Positions 1 to 8,741 of a stretch of DNA of 64,000 bases are shown piece by piece. This DNA is from Lachnospiraceae bacterium Marseille-Q4251. GTDB lineage: Bacteria > Bacillota > Clostridia > Lachnospirales > Lachnospiraceae. Position 1 is the first letter of the stretch, and each line of letters starts with the position of its first letter. Position numbers and translations under genes: made by a program. The stretch lies in NCBI GenBank assembly GCA_018223435.1, contig JAGTTO010000001.1:2914001-2978000 (forward strand). The letters are read 5' to 3'. Under the pieces are notes generated by a model that saw only the letters and a program-made list of their open reading frames with translations, made no database searches and had not been told where the DNA came from.

Positions 1-2
1 TT

Positions 3-620
3 GTGGAAAACGGCGGCACTCTCATTACGACCTACTGGAGCGGTATTGCCGACGATACGGACCGCTGCTATCTGGATGGCGTGCCCTATGGTTTAAGGGA
101 TGTGCTTGGTCTTCGGAGCGAGGAGATCGACGGCCTCTATGACTGGGAGGAGAATCATCTGATCCCCGTCGGCGGCAACGACCTGGGCCTTACGAAGACC
201 TACAGCTGCCGTTACCTCTGCGATCTGGTGCGGGTCAATGGCGCAGAGCCTCTGATGGTCTACGGCGACGATTTCTACGCCGGTCATGCGGCCCTCACGA
301 AAAATACTTACGAAAAAGGAACGGCCTGCTATGTGGCCGCCGATGCGGAGGAAGCCTTCTACGATGACTTTATCGCAGCGCTGATGAAGGAGAAAGGCAT
401 CAAAGCTCCCGTTGCCGGAGCGATTCCTGCGGGCCTTGAAGTGACCACCCGGGAGACCGATACGGTGCGCTACTATTTCTACCAGAACTTCTCTGCTCAT
501 CCGGTGAAACTTCCGCTGCCGGAGGGGGCTTTCGAGACCGTTTATGGCGACGCAGAGACAGAAGTGAAACCGCTGGGAATGGTAGTTTTGAAAGCGGAAA
601 AAGAAATTTCATTTGTATAG
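3..620 (+). CDS. Beta-galactosidase GH42, C-terminal part
   Basis: This is the 3' end of a gene that begins before the window; about 205 residues are visible. The opening stretch (ENGGTLITTYWSG, then a DGVPYGLRDVLG-type segment) matches the trimerisation domain that follows the TIM barrel in GH42 beta-galactosidases. The remainder fits the small C-terminal beta domain. The catalytic barrel is outside the window, so activity cannot be judged. The family hydrolyses terminal beta-galactosides in the cytoplasm. The gene ends at TAG and is followed by a strong bidirectional terminator shared with the convergent AraC remnant. The surrounding GH38 gene and transporter pieces suggest a glycan-use locus. 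Confidence 0.85.
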   Translation: MENGGTLITTYWSGIADDTDRCYLDGVPYGLRDVLGLRSEEIDGLYDWEENHLIPVGGNDLGLTKTYSCRYLCDLVRVNGAEPLMVYGDDFYAGHAALTKNTYEKGTACYVAADAEEAFYDDFIAALMKEKGIKAPVAGAIPAGLEVTTRETDTVRYYFYQNFSAHPVKLPLPEGAFETVYGDAETEVKPLGMVVLKAEKEISFV

Positions 621-653
621 AAATCGATTTTCTGAATCATTACAACAAAAAAT

Positions 654-699
654 CCCCTGAGAATTTTCTTAAAAGAACGATTCTCAGGGGTAATTTTTT
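654..699. terminator. Bidirectional intrinsic terminator
   Basis: An 11-bp perfect stem (CCCCTGAGAAT with ATTCTCAGGGG) is flanked by an A-run on the left and a T-run on the right. It lies between the convergent GH42 gene and AraC remnant and can serve both strands. Confidence 0.9.
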
Positions 700-712
700 C
701 TCAAAAACCGCT

Positions 713-1060
713 TCATCGATAACTCGACGGCGGCATTCCCATCACTTTCTTAAAGGCCCGCCGGAAAGACAGCGAGTTGGTATATCCAACCTCGGCGGCG
801 ATGGCCTCGATGTTCAGATCGGAATTTCGAATGAGCTCGCAGGCTTTTTCGATCCGAAGTCCCTCGAGGTATTTGCTGAAGGTCACGTCCAGGTGCTTCT
901 TAAAATAAGTGCTGAGATAGGACGAGGACATGGAGAAGGCTTCCGAAGCGGAGGTGACGCTTAAGGAAGAGTCTCCGTAGTGCTCGTTTATGTAGGCCAT
1001 AATCTTGCGTGGCGTGTCGTCGGACTCAGTCTTCGGAGCGAGATCCTGTATCATCTGTTT
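713..1060 (-). pseudogene. AraC-family regulator, C-terminal DNA-binding domain only
   Basis: About 115 residues on the minus strand form a complete AraC/XylS double helix-turn-helix. It runs from MAYINEHYG through SSYLSTYFKK to the hallmark EVGYTNSLSFRRAFKKVMGMPPSSYR region, with a natural TGA stop. Everything upstream of the domain is missing. At about 1050-1075 the sequence changes abruptly into a sugar-binding-protein fragment read on the other strand. Such regulators usually sit beside sugar ABC operons and control them, so the truncation probably belongs to the same event that collapsed the neighbouring transporter genes. A short ORF reaching 1087 exists, but its first residues come from the neighbouring fragment. 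Confidence 0.8.
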
Positions 1061-1434
1061 ATAATATGACAGCAACACAGGAAGCACAGTACACAGGCCA
1101 GGGTTATCTGACCCCGCTCAACGACCTGATTAAAGAGAACATGCCGAACTTCTCCGCGCTGATGGAAAATGATCCCCAGATCGAGAAACTGATCTCCCAG
1201 AATGATGGAACGATCTACTCCCTGCCCGGCATCAACGAGTGCTACCACTGCAACTACTCCCAGAAAATGTACATCAACAAGACCCGGCTCGACAATTTGG
1301 GACTCCCACCACCATCGACGAATACTACGAAGTGCTGAAAGCCTTCAAAGAGCAGGATGCCAACGGCAACGGCGATCCGGACGATGAGATCCCGCTGATC
1401 ACCGCAGCAAACGGCTGGCATGTACAGCTGGACG
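1060..1434 (+). pseudogene. Sugar ABC solute-binding protein fragment, frameshifted
   Basis: The fragment reads TATQEAQYTGQGYLTPLNDL and continues to MYINKTRLDNLGLP. After a one-base deletion near 1307-1312 the reading continues in the next frame as TTIDEYYEVLKAFKEQDANG and ends NGWHVQLDGF. This is typical of the large LplA-type extracellular binding proteins. Both the N-terminus with its signal peptide and the C-terminal half are missing. At about 1437 it runs directly into a permease fragment. Non-functional. Confidence 0.75.
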
Positions 1435-1436
1435 GT

Positions 1437-1821
1437 TTCCATGCTGGTAAATATCCCCTGCCCTATCATTCTGGCTCTCTCCATCAACTCCTCCAGAAGC
1501 AAAAAGGCAGGAAAAGCCGTTCAGATGCTGACCTACGCTCCTTACTTTATCTCAACGGTTATCGTCGTTTCCCTGATCATCCAGCTCTGCGATGTGAGAA
1601 GCGGTCTTTTCAACATCCTCCGCGACATCATGTCCGATGCCCAGACACAGGCAAACATGGTGCAGGCCACCGGAAAAATGTCAAGTTCCGCTGTTCTTGC
1701 TATGACGGAATCCCTGAAATACACAACGATCCTCTGCGCAAGCGTTCCGATGCTGGTAATTTATTCTTTTGTGCAGAAATATTTCGCAAAAGGTGTTATG
1801 ATTGGATCAGTAAAAGGTTGA
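1437..1821 (+). pseudogene. Fused remnants of two sugar ABC permeases (LplB-like then YtcP-like)
   Basis: One open frame joins two pieces. The first (PIILALSIN, then QMLTYAPYFISTVIVV) is the middle of an LplB-type permease. From about 1648 (LAMTESLKYTTI, then SFVQKYFAKGVMIGSVKG) it is the exact C-terminus of a YtcP/MalG-type permease. The order binding protein - LplB - YtcP mimics an intact operon from which most of each gene has been removed. The intact operon at 57-60 kb carries homologous but clearly different permeases, so this is not a copy of it. No complete membrane domain remains. Confidence 0.75.
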
Positions 1822-1836
1822 TAAGGAGGTTCCAAT

Positions 1837-4323
1837 ATGGAGAAAAAGACACTCTATCTCATCTGCAACGCCCATCTGGACCCGGTCTGGCTCTGGAACA
1901 TGGAGGAGGGCATTTCCGCGGCCCTCTCCACCTTCCATACGGCGGCAGATTTCTGCGAGAATTACGACGGTTTTGTTTTCAATCACAACGAGGCTCTGCT
2001 CTATCAGTGGATTGAGGAGTACGATCTGCCGCTGTTTGAGCGGATTCAGAAACTGGTGAAGGCCGGAAAATGGCACATCATGGGGGGCTGGTACCTGCAG
2101 CCGGACTGCAACATGCCTTCCGGCGAGTCCTTCGTCCGCCAGATCCGTTCCGGTCAGGAATATTTCCGGGAAAAATTTGGCGTGACGCCAAAGACGGCCA
2201 TCAATTTTGACCCCTTCGGTCACAGCAGAGGCCTGGTACAAATCCTAAAAAAAGCCGGTTACCATTCCTACCTCTTCGGCCGCCCCTCCGAGGGGGACTG
2301 CCCCTTAGGCGGTGACGATATCATCTGGGAAGGTTTTGACGGCTCGCAGATTCTGGGCCACCGGACCAGAGAGGGCTACAATTCCCTCATGGGCGAAGCA
2401 GGGAAAAAGGTCCGCGAAAAGTTGGAGGCTCTCCGAAAGGAGCCGGAGCGCACCGAAGCCATCCTCCTCTGGGGCGTGGGCAACCACGGCGGCGGCCCTT
2501 CCCGCCAGGATATGGCGGATATCGCGAAACTCATGGAAAATGAGAAGGAATGGACGATTGTCCATGGCATCCCCGAGGACTATTTTGAAAAAGAGGACAC
2601 CACGAAGCTTCCGGTGATCCGCCGGGACTTAAATCCCTGGGCTGTGGGCTGCTATACCTCCCAGATTCGGACGAAGCAGAACCACCGGAGACTGGAAGGC
2701 CTCCTTACGGAAGCGGAAAAAATGGCCTCCGAGGCGGTTCTGGCCGGTGTGATGACCTATCCGGCGGAGGAGCTTGCCGATGCGGAGAAATCCCTGATGT
2801 TCTCCGAGTTCCACGACATTCTCCCGGGAAGCGCGATTCAGAGCGTGGAAGAGCAGGCTCTGGGCATTCTCTCCCACGGTGCGGAGATCGCCGACCGGGT
2901 GAAGAGAAGAGCTTACTTTTCCCTGCTTTCCAGAGAGAAAAAGGCAGGCGAGGGCGAGTATCCGATCCTGGCCTACAATCCCCATCCCTGGCCAGTCAAG
3001 GGCGTTTTCACCTGTGAGTTTCAGCTGAGGGATCAGAACTGGGGTGAAAAATATGCGATGCCGGTGCTCTATCAGAATGGTCAGAAGATCCCTTCCCAGG
3101 TGGAAAAAGAAGAGTGCAACATGAATCTCGACTGGAGAAAAAAGATGGCCTTCGAGGCTGTCCTTCCGCCCGCATCCATGACGAGAATTTCCGCCTATAT
3201 CGAGTGGCTGTCCGGGAAACCGGACCAGACGCATCTGCTTTCCGGAGAGGAATTTATTTTCAGGGGCGAGGGGCTGGAAGCTCATATGAGCAGAAAGACC
3301 GGCTTCCTGACGGCGCTCCGGGTGGATGGAAAAGAGTATCTAAAGGGCGACGCAGGCCGACTGAAGGTGTTGAAAAGCGACAAAGATCCCTGGGGCATGA
3401 ACCGGAAATCCTACCGCGAGACGGAAGGGTATTTTGAACTTCTCACCGGAGAGGAAGAGAAAGACTTTACCTCCTCAGGAAAAAATCTGGAGGGTCTTCG
3501 GATCATTGAGGACGGAGAAGTCCGCACGGTTGTGGAGGCAGTCTTCGGCTACGGAAGATCCAGGGCGAGACTCCGCTACAGTTTCCCGAAACACGGAACC
3601 GCTGTGGAATTAGAGGTAAAGGTGGAATGGCTTGAAAAAGGCGCGTTCCTGAAGCTGGAGTTCCCCACCGTTCTGACGGAGGGACAGGCCCTTAGCGAGA
3701 CCGCTTTCGGGGTACAGGAGCATGAAAAAGACGGCCTCGAGAAAGTCAGCCAGCGCTGGAATGGTCTTTTCGATTTTGAGAAGGATATGGCGGTGACGCT
3801 TATCAATGACGGCACCTATGGCATCAGTTTTGTGGAAGGCTGTATGGAGAGCTCCATGGTTCATTCCGCAGCCTATGCTGCCCACCCTATCGGGGACCGG
3901 CAGCTGATTCGGGACGACCGGGCACTGGATTACATTGATCAGGGAGAGAGAACCTTCCATTATATTATTGAGGCCGGTTCAGCGAAGGAGCTGAGAAAAG
4001 AGATCTCCGCGAAAGCATTGTCCGTCCAGGAGGCGCCGATGATTGTCAACGCCTTCCCGGCAGGCAAAGTGGAAAAAGTGGAGAAGGTGACACCAGTCGT
4101 TTTGAGTGGCGAGGGTGTGATCCTGACTTCTCTTCACCGGACTTCCGATGGTACGGCTTATGTGGTCCGGCTGGCGGAGACCTGTGGACGGGAAACAGAG
4201 GCGGAGCTCCATTTTGAAGGCTTGAGCAAAGTAATTCGGCTTTCTCTTGGCAGATACGAGGTGAAAACCCTTCGGATTTCACCGGAAAAAGACAGCTGGG
4301 AGGAAGGTTCCATTCTGGAATAA
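1837..4323 (+). CDS. Alpha-mannosidase, GH38
   Basis: An 828-residue intact cytoplasmic enzyme expected to hydrolyse terminal alpha-mannosides, likely after import of mannose-containing oligosaccharides. The GH38 zinc motif is at the N-terminus (NAHLDPVW, H13 and D15). The nucleophile motif INFDPFGHS puts the catalytic Asp near residue 125. A later FSEFHDILPGSAI stretch is also a GH38 signature, and the C-terminal half fits the beta-sandwich domains. The start is set by AAGGAGG a few bases upstream of ATG. It lies 15 bp behind the permease remnant, so it was probably the last gene of a mannoside operon whose transporter has been lost. It may now depend on read-through or another importer. Confidence 0.92.
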   Translation: MEKKTLYLICNAHLDPVWLWNMEEGISAALSTFHTAADFCENYDGFVFNHNEALLYQWIEEYDLPLFERIQKLVKAGKWHIMGGWYLQPDCNMPSGESFVRQIRSGQEYFREKFGVTPKTAINFDPFGHSRGLVQILKKAGYHSYLFGRPSEGDCPLGGDDIIWEGFDGSQILGHRTREGYNSLMGEAGKKVREKLEALRKEPERTEAILLWGVGNHGGGPSRQDMADIAKLMENEKEWTIVHGIPEDYFEKEDTTKLPVIRRDLNPWAVGCYTSQIRTKQNHRRLEGLLTEAEKMASEAVLAGVMTYPAEELADAEKSLMFSEFHDILPGSAIQSVEEQALGILSHGAEIADRVKRRAYFSLLSREKKAGEGEYPILAYNPHPWPVKGVFTCEFQLRDQNWGEKYAMPVLYQNGQKIPSQVEKEECNMNLDWRKKMAFEAVLPPASMTRISAYIEWLSGKPDQTHLLSGEEFIFRGEGLEAHMSRKTGFLTALRVDGKEYLKGDAGRLKVLKSDKDPWGMNRKSYRETEGYFELLTGEEEKDFTSSGKNLEGLRIIEDGEVRTVVEAVFGYGRSRARLRYSFPKHGTAVELEVKVEWLEKGAFLKLEFPTVLTEGQALSETAFGVQEHEKDGLEKVSQRWNGLFDFEKDMAVTLINDGTYGISFVEGCMESSMVHSAAYAAHPIGDRQLIRDDRALDYIDQGERTFHYIIEAGSAKELRKEISAKALSVQEAPMIVNAFPAGKVEKVEKVTPVVLSGEGVILTSLHRTSDGTAYVVRLAETCGRETEAELHFEGLSKVIRLSLGRYEVKTLRISPEKDSWEEGSILE

Positions 4324-4347
4324 AGGATATATAAGGAGGCAGAAGAG

Positions 4348-4552
4348 ATGAAGAGCGAAAAATTTCATGGCAACAGGCGAAAGGCAGGATGGAATCAGGC
4401 GGTCGGAGCGCTGCTTTTTCTGCTCCTCTGATTCCTTCCTTTCGCTTCCGTGAAAGTGGAGGAGGAAGAAGTTCTGGAGATCTGCTATTTTTACAACAAT
4501 CCCTGCGAGACCTGCCATGAGGTGGAAAACTTCATGGCAGACGTCCGGGAGA
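4348..4552 (+). pseudogene. N-terminal fragment of a membrane-anchored CxxC protein
   Basis: After a good ribosome site (AAGGAGG) an ATG opens a frame with a basic start, a hydrophobic run (AVGALLFLLL), then an in-frame TGA. Reading on gives a charged stretch and CYFYNNPCETCHEVENF. The CETC motif and its setting resemble secreted thioredoxin-like proteins of Lachnospiraceae. The frame ends at about 4553 where it joins a GH95 fragment. The stop and the truncation make it a pseudogene; the family call is tentative. Confidence 0.5.
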
Positions 4553-5095
4553 GCTTCGGAATTGCGGGCGCGGTATGAAGCCTTTTTGGAGGAGCATCAG
4601 GCGGACTACCGGAAGCTTTACGACCGGGTGGACGTGGATCTCGGAGAGGATTTAAGTGCAGGTCTGCCTACAAGCCGCCGCCTGGCCTACGGAGCCGAGG
4701 GTGTGGATGATCCCTCACTTTACGGGCTCTATCTCCAGTATTCCCGCTATCTCATCATCGCTGGTTCCCGGCCGGACAGCCAGGCGCTGAATCTACAGGG
4801 GATCTGGAATGATACCGTGATGCCACCCTGGTCCAGCAACTACACGAATAACATCAACGTGGAGATGAACTACTGGCTGGCGGAGACCGGAAACCTCTCC
4901 GAGTGTCATCTGCCTCTGACGGACCTTTTAAAAGAGCTTTCCGTGACAGGAAGACAGACCGCCGAAGGATATTATCATATGAAGGGCTGGGTGACGCATC
5001 ACAATACGGACCTCTGGCGTTCCAGTGAGCCGAGCTGTGAGGACGCTTCCTGGAGCTGGTGGCCCATGGGTGGAGCATGGATGTGCGAACACATC
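4553..5095 (+). pseudogene. GH95 alpha-L-fucosidase, internal fragment
   Basis: About 180 residues match the catalytic (alpha/alpha)6 barrel of GH95 fucosidases. They run from RYEAFLEEHQADYRKLYDRV through LYLQYSRYLIIAGSRP, LNLQGIWNDTVMPPWSSNYT and NINVEMNYWLAETGNLSECH to HHNTDLWR and WPMGGAWMCEH. The N-terminal beta domain and the rest of the barrel are missing. The frame stays open into the next fragment but no longer encodes GH95 after about 5095. It once would have removed fucose from host-type glycans. Confidence 0.85.
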
Positions 5096-5283
5096 CGGTC
5101 TGTGATCCGGAAACCTTTGAGAGAAATCTCCAGGCGGAAGGATCCCGTTTTTCTCTGGTCAACGGCAATTTCTATCTGGCAGGAGGCCATGATGACGATA
5201 CCTCCGTCCTTGGCCATCCGGAGCAGGGCTGGGGCTGGCTCATGGACAGAGGTTTCGACATCATTCAGACCGACTGGGCGAGG
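5096..5283 (+). pseudogene. Glycerophosphodiester phosphodiesterase-like C-terminal fragment
   Basis: In the frame shifted relative to GH95 there is a run ending GHPEQGWGWLMDRGFDIIQTDW. This resembles the end of GDPD-type TIM barrels, where a strand leading to IIQTDWP closes the barrel. It stops abruptly at about 5283, where the sequence becomes the 3' end of the convergent HAD gene. Assigned by eye from a short stretch, so the family is uncertain. Confidence 0.45.
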
Positions 5284-5294
5284 GAGCTTTCCCT

Positions 5295-5897
5295 TTACCG
5301 GGCCAGCAGGCTTTCAAGCTTCTGACGGGCGTCTTCATAACCCGTAAACTGGATGCCGTGGATGCCCACCTGGCAGGCGGCTTCGGCGTTGGCAGCATTG
5401 TCATCGAAGAAGACCGCCTCCTCACGGTTGAGCTTGTAACGGTAAAGCAGTTCCTCGAAGATCCAGCGGCTGGGCTTGATCATTTTCACTTCATAGGAGA
5501 AGATACCGCCGTCCATCAGCTCGCGGAAATCCAGTGCTTCCAGGGTTTCCTGCACGCCGAACTCTCCATAGTTGGAAAGGTAATAGAGGCGGAGACCTTT
5601 CTCTTTCAGCTCTTTCAGCCACGGTTTGGTATAGTCGTACTGATGAGCCATATCTTTATAATTATAGATGGCCTGGCGGATCTCTTTTTCATATTCCGGT
5701 GCGCGTTTGATGAAGCGCTGGAGCAGTTCCTCCAGGGTCAGAACGCCCCGGTCCATCTCATTCCAGTCTGCACTTCTAAAGACCGCATTTCCGATGATTT
5801 CCCTTGTTTCCTCAGAATATCCGAGACGCTTCAGCGCGTCCTCCCAGTCGTAAGCGGCCAGTACATTTCCAATGTCAAAGATGACAGTCGTAATCAT
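5295..5897 (-). CDS. HAD-family phosphatase (YihX-like)
   Basis: A 200-residue HAD superfamily IA hydrolase. Motif I is VIFDIGNVL, in which the usual second Asp is Gly, as in the YihX sugar-phosphate phosphatase group. Motif II is YYLSNYG, motif III a Lys in EVKMIKPSRWIF, and motif IV VFFDDN. Length and motifs are complete. The substrate is probably a sugar phosphate but cannot be read. A GH-derived fragment abuts its 3' end, so its terminator was probably lost. Confidence 0.85.
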   Translation of the reverse strand: MITTVIFDIGNVLAAYDWEDALKRLGYSEETREIIGNAVFRSADWNEMDRGVLTLEELLQRFIKRAPEYEKEIRQAIYNYKDMAHQYDYTKPWLKELKEKGLRLYYLSNYGEFGVQETLEALDFRELMDGGIFSYEVKMIKPSRWIFEELLYRYKLNREEAVFFDDNAANAEAACQVGIHGIQFTGYEDARQKLESLLAR

Positions 5898-6069
5898 GAT
5901 AAATCCCTCCGTAAAAAGTGATAAAAGATAGGTTTATTGTAGCAGATGAAGACCGGATATGCCACCGAAAAAGCAGGATTTTTTCAGTTGCTTTTACAGG
6001 AAGCGCTTTGTATAATAAACAAAGATAAGGGCAGGAAAATGGCTGCCTGTAAGAAAAGAGGAAAGTAAC

Positions 6070-7344
6070 ATGAAAAAAGAATTGAAAGAGGGCTTTGTCT
6101 TTTATCTGGACCAGATCCGGGAAAATGTGACAAGCCTGGGAAAATGGCTTCTCCTTGCGGTTCTGACCGGCTGTGTGGTGGGAGGAGCCAGCACACTGTT
6201 TGCTTTTGTGCTCACAGCAGTGACCAGCTTCCGTCAGGAAAACGGTTGGGTATTTTTCCTGCTTCCGGTGGCCGGCCTGATCATTGTCTTCCTGTATCAG
6301 ACCTTCTGGAAGAATGATGGAGGAGCCAATCAGGTCTTTGCCACGATCGCATCGAGAGACGATGTGCCCCTTCGCGCGGCTCCACTGGTCTTTGTCTCCA
6401 CGGCGCTGACCCATCTCACCGGCGGTTCTGCCGGCCGCGAGGGAGCCGTGATCCAGCTGGGTGGAAGCATCGGAAACCAGCTGGGCCGGTGGCTGCCCCT
6501 GGACAAGGAAGACCGGCACGTCATGGTCATGTGCGGCATGAGCGCGGCTTTTGCGGCGCTTTTTGGAACGCCGATGGCGGCGGCTGTTTTCGCAATGGAA
6601 GTGGTGAGCGTGGGCGTCATGTATTACACCGCTCTGGTGCCCTGTGTGATCTCCGCCCTGATCGCCAGCAATTTTGCCGCAGGCATGGGGATCCATCCGG
6701 AAGTCTTCCATGTGAACGAGATCCCGGCTCTGACTGTTGAGACCGGAATCAAGATCGGCCTCATCGGCCTTGGCTGTGCGGTGGTCAGTATCTTGTTCTG
6801 CCTGGCTTTAAAAGGCGTGACGGAAGGCTATAAAAAATGGCTGAAAAATCCCTACATCCGGGTGGTGGCGGCCAGTGCCCTGATTATCGTTATCACCCTG
6901 CTTCTTCACACGACAGATTATATGGGAGCCAGCACCGGTCTCATCACGAAGGCTGTGGAAGAGGGGGAGGCAAGACCTCTGGATTTCTTCTGGAAGCTGG
7001 TACTGACGGCCCTCACGATGAAGGCGGGCTTTAAAGGCGGCGAGATCGTTCCCTCCTTCTGTATCGGTGCAACCTTTGGCTGCGTGCTTGGAAACTTTTT
7101 AGGAATGCCCGCGTCCATCTGCGCGGCTGCCGGAATGGTGGCAGTCTTCTGCGGCGTGACCAATTGCCCGCTGACTTCCATTCTCATCGCCTTTGAGCTT
7201 TTCGGCTTTGAGGGTGTGGCTTTTTATCTTATCGCCGTCTCCATCAGTTATGCGGCCTCCGGCTACTATGGTCTTTATAAGGAGCAGACGATCCTGTATT
7301 CAAAATACAAAGCAAAATTTGTAAATCGCAAAACCAGAACATGA
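6070..7344 (+). CDS. ClC-family anion channel/transporter
   Basis: A 424-residue membrane protein with the ClC signature GSAGREGAVIQLGGSIGN, which contains the gating Glu. A second conserved loop is GGEIVPSFCIGATFG, in the position of the usual GGxFAP motif. The classic GSGIP motif is absent; the matching place reads NDGGANQV, so this belongs to a divergent ClC branch. It may exchange chloride or another halide for protons. A good ribosome site (AGAGGAAAG) precedes ATG. The MATE gene follows after 29 bp, so the two are probably co-transcribed. Confidence 0.88.
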   Translation: MKKELKEGFVFYLDQIRENVTSLGKWLLLAVLTGCVVGGASTLFAFVLTAVTSFRQENGWVFFLLPVAGLIIVFLYQTFWKNDGGANQVFATIASRDDVPLRAAPLVFVSTALTHLTGGSAGREGAVIQLGGSIGNQLGRWLPLDKEDRHVMVMCGMSAAFAALFGTPMAAAVFAMEVVSVGVMYYTALVPCVISALIASNFAAGMGIHPEVFHVNEIPALTVETGIKIGLIGLGCAVVSILFCLALKGVTEGYKKWLKNPYIRVVAASALIIVITLLLHTTDYMGASTGLITKAVEEGEARPLDFFWKLVLTALTMKAGFKGGEIVPSFCIGATFGCVLGNFLGMPASICAAAGMVAVFCGVTNCPLTSILIAFELFGFEGVAFYLIAVSISYAASGYYGLYKEQTILYSKYKAKFVNRKTRT

Positions 7345-7373
7345 TTTGTTTTTGAGGAGAAAAGAAAAATTTT

Positions 7374-8726
7374 ATGCAGAACGACATGACAAAAGGCAGC
7401 CCTCTTCGGCTGATCGTTTTTTTTACCATTCCCGTATTGCTGGGAAACATTTTTCAGAATGTATACAACCTGATGGACTCCATCATCGTGGGCCGTTTCC
7501 TGGGCGTCAATGCCCTGGCGGCGGTGGGAGCCACCGGAACGCTTACCTTCCTGGTCTTTGGCTGGGTCACGGGTATGACGGGAGGCTTCGGCATCCTTCT
7601 CGCCCAGAGCTTCGGGGCGGGAGATGAAAAAAGACTCCGCCACTACACGGTGATGTCCATTTACCTCTGTGTAGCCATGGCTGTATTGATGACAGCCGGT
7701 CTTCTTCTGGCCAACCGGGGAATTTTAAAGCTGATGAATACGCCAGATACCATTCTGGACGACACGGCGGGCTACATTGGGATCATTTATGCAGGCCTTC
7801 CGGTCACGATTGCATACAATATGCTTTCTTCTGTGAGCCGTTCCCTAGGAGACAGCCGGACCCCGCTGATCTTCCTGATCATTTCTTCGGTGCTGAATAT
7901 CATTCTGGATATCGTGCTCATCACCGTGATTCCGCTGGGCGTCCGGGGAGCGGCTTATGCCACCGTCATCGCCCAGGTCGTTTCCGCTGTGGCCTGCTTC
8001 TTCTATGTAAAGAAGAAATATGAGATTCTTAAGATCCGGAAGGGCGAATGGGGATTTTCCTGGGCCAGCGCGGGAAGACTTCTGATGATGGGTCTTCCGA
8101 TGGGCCTTCAGTTTTCCATCACCGCCATTGGTACGATGATGGTGCAGGCGGCAGTCAATCTGCTGGGAGCTACCTATATTGCGGCTTTTTCCGCCGCAGG
8201 AAAGATCTGCAACATTGTGACGCTGCTGTTCCCGTCTCTTGGAGTGACCCTGGCTACCTATGTGGGCCAGAACATGGGCGCCGGAAAGATCAAAAGGATC
8301 CGCCAGGGTGTCCGGATCACTCAGGTTATCACAATCATCGCCGGAATCGTCTGCGGTCTGGCGGTATTTATCTGGGGCGGTACGGCTTCAAGACTCTTTG
8401 TTGCTGATCCCACCGGTGAGATCAAGGCCATCTGTGATGAATATTTCCATGCGACGGCCTGGTGCTATCCGTTTCTCGGTTCCATTTTCATCTACCGGAA
8501 CACGCTTCAGGGAATGGGAGACGGGCTGGTGCCCATGTTGGGCGGCGTCTTCGAGCTGGCAGCCCGGGGCATCATGGTAACGGTTCTGGCCGCACCCTTA
8601 GGTTTCCTGGGAATTTCCCTCTGTGACCCGGGAGCCTGGATCTCCGCGTTGATTCCGCTGGTACCTGTATACATTATGCGTATGAAAAAGATCACGAAAA
8701 CTTACAGCTCTGCTGAGGTAGAATAA
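7374..8726 (+). CDS. MATE-family efflux transporter
   Basis: A 450-residue, roughly 12-helix protein opening MTKGSPLRLIVFFTIPVLLGNIF, with QNVYNLMDSIIVGRFLG, the hallmark of Firmicutes MATE (DinF/NorM-type) pumps. The second half repeats the fold (QFSITAIGTMMVQAAVN, then TYVGQNMGAG). It probably exports drugs or metabolites using an ion gradient. It lies in a run of same-strand genes with the ClC gene upstream and the metallophosphoesterase 15 bp downstream. The substrate is unknown. Confidence 0.92.
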   Translation: MQNDMTKGSPLRLIVFFTIPVLLGNIFQNVYNLMDSIIVGRFLGVNALAAVGATGTLTFLVFGWVTGMTGGFGILLAQSFGAGDEKRLRHYTVMSIYLCVAMAVLMTAGLLLANRGILKLMNTPDTILDDTAGYIGIIYAGLPVTIAYNMLSSVSRSLGDSRTPLIFLIISSVLNIILDIVLITVIPLGVRGAAYATVIAQVVSAVACFFYVKKKYEILKIRKGEWGFSWASAGRLLMMGLPMGLQFSITAIGTMMVQAAVNLLGATYIAAFSAAGKICNIVTLLFPSLGVTLATYVGQNMGAGKIKRIRQGVRITQVITIIAGIVCGLAVFIWGGTASRLFVADPTGEIKAICDEYFHATAWCYPFLGSIFIYRNTLQGMGDGLVPMLGGVFELAARGIMVTVLAAPLGFLGISLCDPGAWISALIPLVPVYIMRMKKITKTYSSAEVE

Positions 8727-8741
8727 AAAAGGAGAAATTTT

